This document shows, one piece after another, positions 13,479-22,025 of a DNA stretch of 64,000 nucleotides (its first letter is position 1; each line of letters starts with the position of its first letter). Below the pieces are notes generated by a model. It made no database searches and was not told where the DNA came from. It was given only the letters and a program-made list of their open reading frames with translations. Source of the stretch: an uncultured Collinsella sp. (lineage in GTDB: Bacteria; Actinomycetota; Coriobacteriia; Coriobacteriales; Coriobacteriaceae); contig UQPF01000001.1 of the NCBI GenBank assembly GCA_900542905.1, positions 62,001 to 126,000 on the forward strand. The letters are read 5' to 3'. The position numbers were made by a program, and so were the translations under genes.

Positions 13479-14057
13479 ATGGAACTCAGCAGAAGGGCGT
13501 TCATTGCGACGGTGGCGGCAGGTGCCATCGGGCTTTCAGGATGCGGGACGAGCGGACAGGAGCCGTCCGGCTCTGCGAAACAGGAAAAGAAGCCCAAGGC
13601 CAAGAAGAAGGCCGTCCGCAAGACCGCCAACGTTGGCGATGCCGTTGAAGTCAAATCGAAGCTCGGCAAGCTCACCATAACGGTAGAGGGGTGCGATGCG
13701 TCCCAGTCGCTCACGCAGCAATATCAGGGCGGCTCAGAAGAGATAGCGGACGGCAACGTGGTCTGTGCTCTCATGCTCATTGTGGGCAACGAGAGCGTGA
13801 AAGACCCTGACGGTAACGACGGGTTCAATTACACTCAAGCCGGAATCGACTTCACCACACCTGACGGCGTGTCGGTGACTCCGTTCAGCTCGGGGTACGA
13901 CTATAAGGGCTACGGCGACGCGCTCGCCGGGTACATGCTCGCCAATAAGGGACAGACAGATCGTGAAGCTGTGTTCTTCCAAGTGCCCGACTCCACGCAG
14001 GAGATAATTGCGAAGCTCGGGGATACGGACGTGACCGTGCCGATAGCCCGCGTATAG
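13479..14057 (+). CDS. Twin-arginine lipoprotein in lysogeny operon
   Basis: A 192-residue exported protein. The signal SRRAFIA (4-10) has a twin-arginine pattern, followed by a hydrophobic stretch and the lipobox LSGC with Cys22. A Lys/Ala-rich linker and a beta-rich domain of about 140 residues follow, resembling DUF4352-type immunoglobulin-like lipoproteins. The ATG follows the repressor stop without a gap, so it should be expressed in the lysogen. The natural guess is a surface superinfection-exclusion protein, which is inference from position and lipoprotein nature. Confidence 0.8.
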   Translation: MELSRRAFIATVAAGAIGLSGCGTSGQEPSGSAKQEKKPKAKKKAVRKTANVGDAVEVKSKLGKLTITVEGCDASQSLTQQYQGGSEEIADGNVVCALMLIVGNESVKDPDGNDGFNYTQAGIDFTTPDGVSVTPFSSGYDYKGYGDALAGYMLANKGQTDREAVFFQVPDSTQEIIAKLGDTDVTVPIARV

Positions 14058-14127
14058 CCATCAAAAAGGCGTCCCACCAACCCGCCAAGACCAGTGGAGC
14101 GCCAAACAATCCCATCCGAGTTGTTAG

Positions 14128-14150
14128 TGTCGGTTCGACCGACAGGAGGG
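14128..14150 (+). promoter_or_regulatory. Hairpin abutting the integrase ribosome-binding site
   Basis: TGTCGGT-TCG-ACCGACA (14,128-14,144) is a perfect 7-base stem with a 3-base loop. The integrase SD AGGAGGG begins at its last base. A T run (14,153-14,158) follows. The structure could limit integrase translation or act as a weak terminator after the lipoprotein gene. Confidence 0.45.
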
Positions 14151-14162
14151 ACTTTTTTAATT

Positions 14163-15293
14163 ATGACACGTTCGTCATGGGGAACGAAGACCAAAATCGA
14201 CAAGAACAAATGGCGCATCAGATGGTGCGAGTGGGACGGACTCAATCGCGTGCGCCGCTCAAAGACGCTCTACCCCTGCACCTCGCGCGAAGCGGACGAT
14301 GAACTGCGCCGCCTTTGGCAACTCCACCACCTGCCGCCCAATGAGCGTGTGATACCGTGCCCGACATTCTCGCAATGCTGGTACGAGTGGTATCTGCCTG
14401 ATCTGAACAGCCGAGTGGAGAAAGGAGAACTGGCCGACAACACGCGCAGGGTGTATGTAACCCAATGGACAACATACATAGAGAAACGATGGGAAAAGGT
14501 GATGCTCGACAAGGTAGATGTGAACGAATACCAGCTATGGCTAAAGACGCTCAAACCGTCATCAGCCAAGCTGTCCAACATCACGGTTGGAAACCTCGTG
14601 ACGTGCGCCAAATTGCATGGCGTGAAGGGAATTACTTTTAAGGACGTGACATACAAAATGCCTAGGAACGACAAGACCCCCAGCACCGAACTCGAAGTCT
14701 ACACGCTCGATGAACTCCACCAGCTGATACAAGATGTGAAGGACAAGCGATATGAATCGGTCGTGATACTCATGGGCATCGGCTCGTGCCGCGTGGCAGA
14801 GGCGATAGCCGCAAGCGTGGATGACATTACATTCGAGCAGTACAACGGTCGCACCTATGCCGTCTACGACCTCCATCAGCAGTACGGCCTTTGCAGGCAG
14901 GGATTCATGGTGCTGAAAACCAAGGACAGCTACCGACCTATCGTCATCCCCGAACCGTGGAGCCTGCGCCTTGCCGAGATAGTGGAAGATCGCAAGCGTG
15001 ACGGTGAGATGTATCTTGCCGACCGTGGCACTGGCTGCCCTTACGACCGCCCCGCCCTCAACCAGCTCTGGCGCAAAGATTTCAAGAACGGCTTAATCAG
15101 CGTTCGATTCCTACCGATGCAAAAGCTCCGCAACACGTGGGCGACCGCAATGCTGTGGAAGTACAACGTCCCTGCCCAGATGGTGGACAAAATGATGGGG
15201 CACGTCGCCAAGAATATTCTCGGTAAAAACTACGACCGCCCCGACAAACAGATGTTCATCGAGGCGGTCGATAAGGCGTACTTCGGAAATTAG
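14163..15293 (+). CDS. int: Prophage tyrosine integrase
   Basis: A 376-residue tyrosine recombinase starting MTRSSWGTK, with SD AGGAGGG upstream. The N-terminal arm-binding domain is followed by a core-binding domain (about 85-170) and the catalytic domain. Catalytic residues seen: Arg in GSCRVAEA, the beta-hairpin Lys in LKTKDSYRP, second Arg in QKLRNTW, His in MMGHV and nucleophile Tyr in NYDRP. The first His of the usual HxxR box is Gln (MQKLR). MGH...YDRP-type integrases are common in gut actinobacterial prophages, from memory. It lies 78 bases from rpsO, so the attachment site is there. Confidence 0.9.
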   Translation: MTRSSWGTKTKIDKNKWRIRWCEWDGLNRVRRSKTLYPCTSREADDELRRLWQLHHLPPNERVIPCPTFSQCWYEWYLPDLNSRVEKGELADNTRRVYVTQWTTYIEKRWEKVMLDKVDVNEYQLWLKTLKPSSAKLSNITVGNLVTCAKLHGVKGITFKDVTYKMPRNDKTPSTELEVYTLDELHQLIQDVKDKRYESVVILMGIGSCRVAEAIAASVDDITFEQYNGRTYAVYDLHQQYGLCRQGFMVLKTKDSYRPIVIPEPWSLRLAEIVEDRKRDGEMYLADRGTGCPYDRPALNQLWRKDFKNGLISVRFLPMQKLRNTWATAMLWKYNVPAQMVDKMMGHVAKNILGKNYDRPDKQMFIEAVDKAYFGN

Positions 15294-15371
15294 TTAGGTA
15301 CCCGTAAGGACAAATTAGGACGCAAAATCTTTATGCAAGCGTTCTACCTGCGGGTTTCCTACAATCCTACA
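15294..15371. other. Probable prophage attachment region (attL/attR)
   Basis: These 78 bases lie between the integrase and rpsO stops. No intact hairpin-plus-T-run terminator for rpsO is visible here, as if the native downstream sequence was displaced by integration. The core cannot be delimited because the other prophage end is outside the window. Confidence 0.45.
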
Positions 15372-15650
15372 CTACTGGATGTTGTCGCGGATGCCCAGAG
15401 CCTTGATGAGCTCACGGTACTCGACGATGTCGTTCTTCTTGATGTAGGAGAGAAGACGACGACGACGGCCGACGAGCATGAGCAGGCCACGACGGGTGTG
15501 GAAGTCCTTCTGGTGGGACTTCATGTGCTCGGTCAGCTCCTTGATGCGCTCGGACAGGATGGCGACCTGAACCTTGGGGTTGCCGGTGTCGACCGGGGTG
15601 TTACCGAACTGGGCAGTCAGCTCAGCCTTGCGCTCTTTGGAAACAGTCAT
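15372..15650 (-). CDS. rpsO: 30S ribosomal protein uS15
   Basis: A 92-residue protein matching uS15 from end to end (MTVSKERKAEL onward, HTRRGLLMLVGRRRRLLSYI core). It binds 16S rRNA at the three-way junction. The ATG at 15,650 has AAAGGTGAAACA upstream; a longer frame to 15,746 includes no credible start. In actinobacteria rpsO is normally followed by pnp, which is absent here because the prophage intervenes. Confidence 0.97.
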   Translation of the reverse strand: MTVSKERKAELTAQFGNTPVDTGNPKVQVAILSERIKELTEHMKSHQKDFHTRRGLLMLVGRRRRLLSYIKKNDIVEYRELIKALGIRDNIQ

Positions 15651-15670
15651 TGTTTCACCTTTCGTTTCTT

Positions 15671-15686
15671 GTCGCCCGCGGGCGAC
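15671..15686. promoter_or_regulatory. Perfect palindrome in the rpsO leader
   Basis: GTCGCCCGCGGGCGAC is a self-complementary 16-mer 20 bases before the rpsO start. It could be a stem in an S15-binding autoregulatory leader or a DNA-binding site; no second strand of evidence. Confidence 0.3.
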
Positions 15687-15788
15687 ACTATTCGCCTCGG
15701 ACTGGGAAGCCGTCGGTGGAGCGAGCATCCAAGGTCGAGGTACCAACAGGTCGGTATGTTACCACAAGCAGACCGCCCATGCGCATCA

Positions 15789-16538
15789 TCACCGACCCAA
15801 CATGAATTCCATCGCACGGAGGCGCTGGTCGGTGTGCGTCGCAGCCCACACATGCGAAAGCCCGAGCAAGAACGCCGCCGTATGCGGGTCGATTCGCTCG
15901 ACCATGAGTGCATCGAAGGTCATGGACATGAGGGCGCGCAGCCACTCGACCTCACCGGTCGAAACCAGCTCGGCACCCGGAACGCTCGACGCGCACGAAC
16001 CGCACATGAGCCCGCCCGCCTGGGGCGAAAAGTACGACAGCATGGGGTCTCCGCACAGCACGCAGGCCGAAAAATCGGGTCGATAGCCCACGTGCGACAG
16101 AAGTTTAAAGACAAAGGCCGCCACGAGCAGGTCCATATGTGCCGAGTCGAGCCCACAGCCGACAAGCGTGAGCGCCCGCTGCGTGATGGCAAAGGTAAAC
16201 GGGTCCTCGGCGTCCTCGAATGAGCACACGCGCGCGACCTCGGCAATCGCGCTTGCGGCGCAGGTCGTCTCGTAATCGGGCGCGGCGCCAACCGGCGCTT
16301 CCAAAAGCTCGGCCTGAGAAACAACGTCGAGCGAGCGTCCATGTGCGAGCAGCATATCGACGGTACAGAATAATTCGCAGCGCGCCGCCAAGCGCCCACC
16401 GGGTTTGCGGGCCCCCTTTGCCACGGCACGAACCTGACGACCCCGCTCGTCAAGCATCGTCAGAATCAGATCGGTCTCTTTGAGCTTGGTCTTGTCGAGC
16501 ACGAGCACCTTCGTGCGATATGTCCGGGAGCCTGCCAT
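15789..16538 (-). CDS. recO: DNA repair protein RecO
   Basis: A 249-residue RecO: N-terminal OB fold (1-80, RTYRTKVLVLDKTKLKETD), a helical domain and a zinc knuckle pair Cys159/Cys162 and Cys179/Cys182. RecO loads RecA on SSB-coated single strands with RecR. It is 15 bases downstream of era in the usual era-recO arrangement. Length and motifs are normal. Confidence 0.95.
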   Translation of the reverse strand: MAGSRTYRTKVLVLDKTKLKETDLILTMLDERGRQVRAVAKGARKPGGRLAARCELFCTVDMLLAHGRSLDVVSQAELLEAPVGAAPDYETTCAASAIAEVARVCSFEDAEDPFTFAITQRALTLVGCGLDSAHMDLLVAAFVFKLLSHVGYRPDFSACVLCGDPMLSYFSPQAGGLMCGSCASSVPGAELVSTGEVEWLRALMSMTFDALMVERIDPHTAAFLLGLSHVWAATHTDQRLRAMEFMLGR

Positions 16539-16553
16539 GCGCGCTGCGCGTCC

Positions 16554-17621
16554 TTAGTCCTCGGCGTTGTAGCCAAAGCGGCGAATCTGGGTCTCGTCGT
16601 CACGCCAGCCGGCCTTGACCTTCACGTCCAGCTCCAAAAAGACCTGCGTGCCAAAAATGCGCTCAAGATCGCGACGGGCGTCGATACCGATATGCTTGAT
16701 CATCTCGCCGCCCTTGCCGATGATGATGCCCTTTTGGCCCTCGCGCTCGACGTAAATAGTGGCGTGCACGCGCAGCACCTTCTTGGTCTGCTCGAGCGCG
16801 TCGCAGATTACGCCAACGGAGTGAGGGATCTCATCACGGGTGCGGCGCAAGACCTTCTCGCGCACAAACTCGGCAACGAGCGTCTCGTCAGAAGCGTCGG
16901 TACCCATGTCCTCGGGGAACCAACGCGGGCCCTCGGGCAAAAAGTGCGCAACGGTCTCGATAAAGGCATCGACGTTGAAGTTCTTGACCGACGACGTCAC
17001 GATCTCGTCGTCAAAGTCCATAAGCTCGTGGGCTGCCTTAAGCTGCTCCATGACCTGTGCGGGGTCGGCCTCATCGGCCTTGGTGAGCACCAGGACCTTC
17101 TTGGAACGGGCATTCTTGACACGCTCGGCAACCCAGGCGTCTCCCCTGCCGATCAGTTTGGTGGCATCAATCAAAAACGCGACAACATCGACATCGTTCA
17201 GCTCGAACAGCGCGCTCTTGTTCAGCTCGGACCCTAGACCGTCCTTGGGCTTGTGGATACCCGGGGTATCGACAAAGACCAGCTGGTAGCCGGGGCGGTT
17301 GACGGCGGCGCGCATGCGGCGGCGGGTCGTCTGGGCCACCGGCGAGGTGATGGCGACCTTTTTGCCATAGCAGGCGTTGAGCAGCGTTGACTTACCGGCG
17401 TTGGGGCGGCCGACCAAGGCCACGAAGCCACTGCGGAAACCGGGCTCAACGTCGCCAAAGCCCGCGAGGCTGTCGTCCTCATCGCACAGGGCGTCGAGCT
17501 CCTCGTCGCTCATGCCCTCAAACGGGTCGAACTCCTCGACTTCCTCATAGGCCTCGGTCGCCTTAGCATCCGGGGACTCGTCGTCCAAAATCTCATCGGT
17601 AGACTGCATATTGTCGGACAT
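16554..17621 (-). CDS. era: GTPase Era with acidic N-terminal extension
   Basis: A 355-residue Era, needed for 30S maturation. G1 GRPNAGKST, switch region SPVAQTTRRR, G3 DTPG and G4 TKAD are clear, followed by the KH domain (GIIIGKGGEMIKHIG). The family is usually about 300 residues. The first about 63 residues here are an extra, extremely acidic, low-complexity segment (for example EEVEEFDPFEGMSDEELD). The ATG at 17,621 has AAAGGG upstream; a second Met four codons in is possible. Confidence 0.95.
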   Translation of the reverse strand: MSDNMQSTDEILDDESPDAKATEAYEEVEEFDPFEGMSDEELDALCDEDDSLAGFGDVEPGFRSGFVALVGRPNAGKSTLLNACYGKKVAITSPVAQTTRRRMRAAVNRPGYQLVFVDTPGIHKPKDGLGSELNKSALFELNDVDVVAFLIDATKLIGRGDAWVAERVKNARSKKVLVLTKADEADPAQVMEQLKAAHELMDFDDEIVTSSVKNFNVDAFIETVAHFLPEGPRWFPEDMGTDASDETLVAEFVREKVLRRTRDEIPHSVGVICDALEQTKKVLRVHATIYVEREGQKGIIIGKGGEMIKHIGIDARRDLERIFGTQVFLELDVKVKAGWRDDETQIRRFGYNAED

Positions 17622-17633
17622 GGGAATCCCTTT

Positions 17634-18011
17634 CTAAATAAAGCCGAGCGCGTGGGCAAATACCAGCACGCCCACAATCGCGGCGGTGATGGAAAGAACG
17701 TATACAGAGGCGGCGGCGATGTCCTTGGCGCGTTTTGCCAGCGGATGGAGCTCCTGGGTCGCCAGATCGACAATGGCCTCCATGGCGGTATTGCACAGCT
17801 CGCCGTGAATCACCAGGCCGCAGCAGATGATAATCGTGGCCCACTCGGCAATGTCGAGCCCCACGATGCAGCCGGCAATGACGGTGCACACGCCCGCCAC
17901 GAGCATGACCTTAATGTTGCGCTCGGTCTTGACGGCGGTGACGAAGCCCTCCATGGCGTAGGAGAACGACTTTAAAAAGGACGGATGGTCCTTGTTCGAT
18001 CCGGGAATCAT
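17634..18011 (-). CDS. dgkA: Diacylglycerol/undecaprenol kinase family protein
   Basis: A 125-residue integral membrane kinase with three hydrophobic helices and the catalytic motif GELCNTAMEAIVD. In Gram-positive bacteria this family mostly phosphorylates undecaprenol to recycle the wall lipid carrier. It is 9 bases after ybeY and 12 before era, the conserved ybeY-dgkA-era order. SD AGGAGC precedes the ATG. Confidence 0.92.
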   Translation of the reverse strand: MIPGSNKDHPSFLKSFSYAMEGFVTAVKTERNIKVMLVAGVCTVIAGCIVGLDIAEWATIIICCGLVIHGELCNTAMEAIVDLATQELHPLAKRAKDIAAASVYVLSITAAIVGVLVFAHALGFI

Positions 18012-18020
18012 AAACGGCTC

Positions 18021-18530
18021 CTAGTCGTGGGCATGATTGGTGATGGGGCCGACGTGAACCAGTTTGGGATCCTCGCCGCGCTCGAGCGCCAGATCGCGCA
18101 GGATAGCGTCCTCGCGGGCCTCCATAACCTCGACCTCGTCGTCCTCGATGTGGTCATAGCCTAGCAGGTGCAGCATGCCGTGAACGAGCATCAGACGGCA
18201 CTCGTCAGCGGGGCTATTGCCAAAACCGGGGGCCTGACGGGCAATAACCTGCGGGGCCAAGATGATATCGCCGAGCTCGAGCGTCTCATCGGCGGGAATG
18301 TCATCGTCAAAGGCCGAATCGCACTCAAACGAGAGCACATCGGTGGTGCGGTCGATACCGCGCCACTCGTGGTTGAGCTCGTGCATCTCGTCCTCGTCGA
18401 CATACGAAAGGGAAATCTCGACTTCACGCTCAACGCCCTCGGCGGCAAGCACGACCTCGCAGATGTGCTCCACCTCCTGAGCATCGAGCAGCGTATCGAG
18501 CTCGGCATCGTTGCTGATCAATACACTCAA
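18021..18530 (-). CDS. ybeY: Endoribonuclease YbeY (rRNA maturation factor)
   Basis: A 169-residue YbeY with the zinc-binding signature HGMLHLLGYDH near residues 120-130. It is required for 16S rRNA 3' processing and ribosome quality control. The start is TTG at 18,530, supported by SD AAGGAG 6 bases upstream, overlapping the phoH stop as TTGA, so translation is coupled. Confidence 0.95.
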   Translation of the reverse strand: MSVLISNDAELDTLLDAQEVEHICEVVLAAEGVEREVEISLSYVDEDEMHELNHEWRGIDRTTDVLSFECDSAFDDDIPADETLELGDIILAPQVIARQAPGFGNSPADECRLMLVHGMLHLLGYDHIEDDEVEVMEAREDAILRDLALERGEDPKLVHVGPITNHAHD

Positions 18531-19513
18531 CGGGACTCCTTTCGGTCGCGTGAGCGTTGCTCACGCACGTCATCATAAGCATCATATGCCTCAACGATAC
18601 AACCCACTAGGGCATGACGCACCACGTCGGCACGCTCGAGGTGAGAAAATGCCACATCGTCGACACGGCCCAAAATCTTCTCGACATCCGCCAAGCCACC
18701 ACGACGACCCACCAGGTCGCGCTGGCTGAGGTCGCCGGTAATCACGAACTTGGAGTTGAATCCAAGGCGTGTCAGGAACATCTTCATCTGCTCGGGCGTG
18801 GTATTTTGCGCCTCGTCGAGCACCACGAAAGCATCGCTCAGCGTACGACCGCGCATGTAGGCGAGCGGGGCGATCTCGATCACGCCGCGCTCCATAAGCT
18901 CATCGGTGCGCTCACGATCCATCATGTCAAAAAGGGCATCGTAGAGCGGGCGCATGTACGGATCGATCTTTTCCTCGAGGGTGCCGGGCAAAAAGCCCAG
19001 GTTCTCCCCTGCTTCGACAACCGGACGCGTCAAGATCAAACGGCCCACCTCATGGCGCTTGAGCGCGGCAACGGCGAGCGCCATGGCCAGATAGGTCTTA
19101 CCGGTACCGGCAGGACCCAAGCCAAAGGTGATGGTATGCGAGCGAATGGCATCCACATAGCGCTTTTGCCCAAGCGTCTTGGGACGAATGACGCGACCGC
19201 GATACGAAAGCAGCACGTCATCGCGAAGCGATGTGGCCTCATGCTCGCCGTCGCGCAAGACGGCCAGGCAACGCGAGACATCGTCGGCAGACAGGGTACG
19301 ACCGGCCGCCGCCTCGCGAAAAGCATGTTCGAAAAAGCGAGCCACGAGCTCGACCTCGTCCGGGTCGCCGCTCACGGAGATCCTATCGCCACGGGCGACC
19401 ACGTGAGCGCGAACCAAGCTCTCGAGCGCACGAAGGACGCCGTCGCCGGCGCCCAAAACACGCGAGGGATCAACTCCCTCGGGAACGGTAAGTCTAATCT
19501 TCGAGGCTTCCAT
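18527..19513 (-). CDS. PhoH-like ATPase
   Basis: A 328-residue protein starting MEASKIRLTV with SD GGGAGG. N-terminal KH-like region, then a P-loop ATPase domain: Walker A GPAGTGKT, Walker B VVLDEAQNTT. PhoH-like proteins linked to ybeY are thought to act in RNA metabolism. It overlaps the end of mtaB by 20 bases. Confidence 0.93.
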   Translation of the reverse strand: MEASKIRLTVPEGVDPSRVLGAGDGVLRALESLVRAHVVARGDRISVSGDPDEVELVARFFEHAFREAAAGRTLSADDVSRCLAVLRDGEHEATSLRDDVLLSYRGRVIRPKTLGQKRYVDAIRSHTITFGLGPAGTGKTYLAMALAVAALKRHEVGRLILTRPVVEAGENLGFLPGTLEEKIDPYMRPLYDALFDMMDRERTDELMERGVIEIAPLAYMRGRTLSDAFVVLDEAQNTTPEQMKMFLTRLGFNSKFVITGDLSQRDLVGRRGGLADVEKILGRVDDVAFSHLERADVVRHALVGCIVEAYDAYDDVREQRSRDRKESR

Positions 19514-20786
19514 GGACCTCCCTGCGCGCATGGACCAAGCCGGAATCATCGACTCCGATGATAGCAACATCGAGCAGGCACGGGGCTGTAAGTCCACAGG
19601 TATCGTCAAGACGGGCATGATGGAACGAACCGAGCGTCAGGTTGTCACCATACTCGAGCACGGCGCGCTCAACGGTGCCCACGCGACGACGAGCGTCGGC
19701 GATAGCGAGCTCCTGCGCCGCGTCTCGCATACGGCGGCTGCGCTCGGCCATAACCTCGGGCGGCACCTGGTCGGGCATGTCGGCAGCAAGGGTACCGGGA
19801 CGCTTACTGTAGCGGAACACGTGCATACGCGAGAACCCCACGCGGCGGCACAGCGCCAGCGACTCCTCGAACTCCTCGTCCGTCTCACCAGGAAAACCGA
19901 CGATGACGTCGCACGAAAGAGACGCCTGCGGCAGGATGGCGCGAATCATGCGCACCGTGTCCTCAAAGGCCTCGGCACTATAGGAACGACCCATGCGATG
20001 CAGCGTCGCCGTACAGCCGGACTGTACGGGCAGGTGCAAAAACGGGGCAATACGCTGCGGATAGCGCGCCATAACCTTAAGCAGGCGCTCAGAGATATCC
20101 ATGGGTTCGACCGAGGAAATGCGCACATGCGCAATAGTCGTGCGCTCCATGATGGCCTCGAGCAGCTCATCGATTTCGACATGCTCGTCGGTCGCGCTCT
20201 TGCCATCGTAGGCACCCAGGTTCACACCGGTCAGCACCACCTCGGGCACGCCGGCCTCCTGGGCCTCGCGAACTTGCTCAAGCACGGACTCGACGGGCAC
20301 GGAACGCTCGGGACCGCGGGCCTTCCACACGATGCAATAGGTGCAACGGTGGTTGCAGCCATCCTGGATCTTCACACCCAGACGCGAGCGACCCAGAGCG
20401 TCGACCACATCGCTGTCGCTGCAGGCGGCCACACTATCGGATTCGACACCCAGCACATCGCAGACACGTTCGGCGACATCGATCTTAGACGGCTCGGCAA
20501 TCACGCGATCCGAAAGCTCCAACAGCTCCTCGGGATGCAAATTGACCACGCATCCGGTCACGACTACATAGGGCTCATTTGGATGGGCCAGCGCATGACG
20601 GACGGCCTTACGGGTCTTGGCCTCGGCCTCGCCCGTAACGGCACAGGTGTTAATGACGATCAGGTCGGCATCCTGGGGCTCCACCATAGCAAAACCCAGG
20701 CGCATAAGATCGGCAGTGATACGGTCAGACTCAACCCGGTTGACACGGCAGCCGAGGTTGACGACGGAAATATGGGGTGCGAGCAC
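19494..20786 (-). CDS. mtaB: tRNA t6A37 methylthiotransferase MtaB
   Basis: A 430-residue radical-SAM methylthiotransferase. The UPF0004 domain carries Cys13, Cys48 and Cys79; the radical-SAM motif is CNHRCTYC (144-151); the C-terminus is TRAM-like. It adds ms2 to t6A37 of tRNAs. The subgroup (MtaB rather than MiaB or RimO) is judged from the opening VVNLGCRVN and length. GTG start at 20,786 with GGAG SD, 9 bases after dnaJ. Confidence 0.9.
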   Translation of the reverse strand: MLAPHISVVNLGCRVNRVESDRITADLMRLGFAMVEPQDADLIVINTCAVTGEAEAKTRKAVRHALAHPNEPYVVVTGCVVNLHPEELLELSDRVIAEPSKIDVAERVCDVLGVESDSVAACSDSDVVDALGRSRLGVKIQDGCNHRCTYCIVWKARGPERSVPVESVLEQVREAQEAGVPEVVLTGVNLGAYDGKSATDEHVEIDELLEAIMERTTIAHVRISSVEPMDISERLLKVMARYPQRIAPFLHLPVQSGCTATLHRMGRSYSAEAFEDTVRMIRAILPQASLSCDVIVGFPGETDEEFEESLALCRRVGFSRMHVFRYSKRPGTLAADMPDQVPPEVMAERSRRMRDAAQELAIADARRRVGTVERAVLEYGDNLTLGSFHHARLDDTCGLTAPCLLDVAIIGVDDSGLVHARREVHGSLED

Positions 20787-20795
20787 GCGGGCTCC

Positions 20796-21944
20796 TTAAT
20801 CGAGGATATCGTCGAGGGCACTCTTGATACGGTCGGTCACCGACTTCTTACCGGAAGCGACGTCATCGCCCATCTCATCGGCAAAAGCACGGAGCAGCTC
20901 GCGCTGCTTATTGGAAAGATTGGTGGGAACGACCACGCGCAGTTGCACGATCAAGCGGCCACGCGAACCGCCACCGCCAATGCGCGGCATGCCGTAATTA
21001 TTGACGCTCACGGTGTCGCCGTACTGGGCGCCGGCGGGGACGCACACCTTAACGACCTCGTCGGGCATAATGCCCTCGACATCGATCTCGCAGCCGAGCG
21101 CAGCCTGCGCAATCGAGATATCGCTCACCAGGTACAGGTCGTCACCGTTGCGCTTAAAGCGCTCATGGTCGGCAACGCGCACGTTGACAATCAAGTCGCC
21201 CGAAGGCTCGCCGCGAAGACCGGCCTCGCCAAAGCCGCTCACACGCAGCTGTCGACCGGTCGAAACGCCGGCGGGAATATCGATGTCAATCTTTTCATGC
21301 GAAGGCGTGCGGCCCTGACCATCGCAGGTCTCGCAGGGATGGTCGATAACCGTGCCCTCGCCATGGCAGTCGGGGCAAGGCGAGGAAGACTGAACCTGGC
21401 CCAAAAACGATCGCTGAACCGTCGTGACATAGCCCGTGCCGTGGCAGCGGCCGCACTGCTTTTCCTGTGCGCCCTCTGCCCTACCGGTGCCATTGCAGTC
21501 CTCGCAAGGAGCAAAGCGGTCATAGCTGATTGTCTTTTTGCAGCCGAGCGCCGCCTCCTCGAGCGTCACCGAAAGCGAGATGGCCATGTCACGACCGCGA
21601 CGACGCTCGCGACGGCTGCGGGCGCCACCGCCGGCACCGCCGCCAAAAAACGACGAGAACAAGTCGTCCATGCCCATACCACCAAAGATATCGTTGATAT
21701 CGACGTAGCCCGAACCACCAGGGCCGTCGGCAGTGCCGTAACGGTCGTAGTTAGCACGCTTCTGCTCATCGGAAAGAACGGAATAGGCCTCGTTGAGCTC
21801 CTTGAACTTGGCCTCGGCCTCGGGGTCGTCCGAAACGTCCGGGTGTACGGTACGGGCCTTCTTTAGAAACGCGCGCTTAATCGTCCGCGCGTCGGCATCC
21901 TTGTCGACGCCAAGTACCTCGTAGTAATCCCTATTTTCCGACAC
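20796..21944 (-). CDS. dnaJ: Chaperone protein DnaJ
   Basis: A 382-residue type-A DnaJ starting at GTG (SENRDYYEVLG), SD GGAAGGA. J domain with HPD, Gly-rich region, four CxxCxGxG zinc repeats (CEDCNGTG, CGRCHGTG, CPDCHGEG, CETCDGQG) and complete CTD I and II. Cochaperone of DnaK, which is not in the window. A second, divergent DnaJ is immediately upstream. Confidence 0.96.
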   Translation of the reverse strand: MSENRDYYEVLGVDKDADARTIKRAFLKKARTVHPDVSDDPEAEAKFKELNEAYSVLSDEQKRANYDRYGTADGPGGSGYVDINDIFGGMGMDDLFSSFFGGGAGGGARSRRERRRGRDMAISLSVTLEEAALGCKKTISYDRFAPCEDCNGTGRAEGAQEKQCGRCHGTGYVTTVQRSFLGQVQSSSPCPDCHGEGTVIDHPCETCDGQGRTPSHEKIDIDIPAGVSTGRQLRVSGFGEAGLRGEPSGDLIVNVRVADHERFKRNGDDLYLVSDISIAQAALGCEIDVEGIMPDEVVKVCVPAGAQYGDTVSVNNYGMPRIGGGGSRGRLIVQLRVVVPTNLSNKQRELLRAFADEMGDDVASGKKSVTDRIKSALDDILD

Positions 21945-22025
21945 GACCGAATCCTTCCGACTTTCATTATTGTCACAGTGCGTCCTATACCCAAGCTGGG
22001 CCAACCGCAAACAGAGGGTTTGATG

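Larger units (their letters stand above)
1..15371. mobile_element. Prophage, early/lysogeny end, adjacent to rpsO
   Basis: A tyrosine integrase at the right boundary, a CI-like repressor with a divergent Cro-like gene, an excisionase-like HTH protein and a leftward replication operon (RecA-like ATPase, SSB-like protein, ERCC4 nuclease, primase/helicase) define the early region of a temperate phage. Structural genes are not in the window and should lie left of position 1. The right boundary falls between the integrase stop (15,293) and the rpsO stop (15,372). Gene density, tiny overlapping ORFs and lower G+C than the chromosome beyond 15.4 kb support foreign origin. An ICE is less likely because no conjugation gene is visible. 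Confidence 0.9.

Noticed and set aside
15372..15746. Longer rpsO product starting at 15,746
   Set aside because: The extra 32 residues are not uS15-like and cross the leader palindrome; ATG 15,650 has the SD.
19512..21866. Long plus-strand ORF opposite mtaB and dnaJ
   Set aside because: Spans several real genes on the other strand, has shadow-like composition and no family signature.
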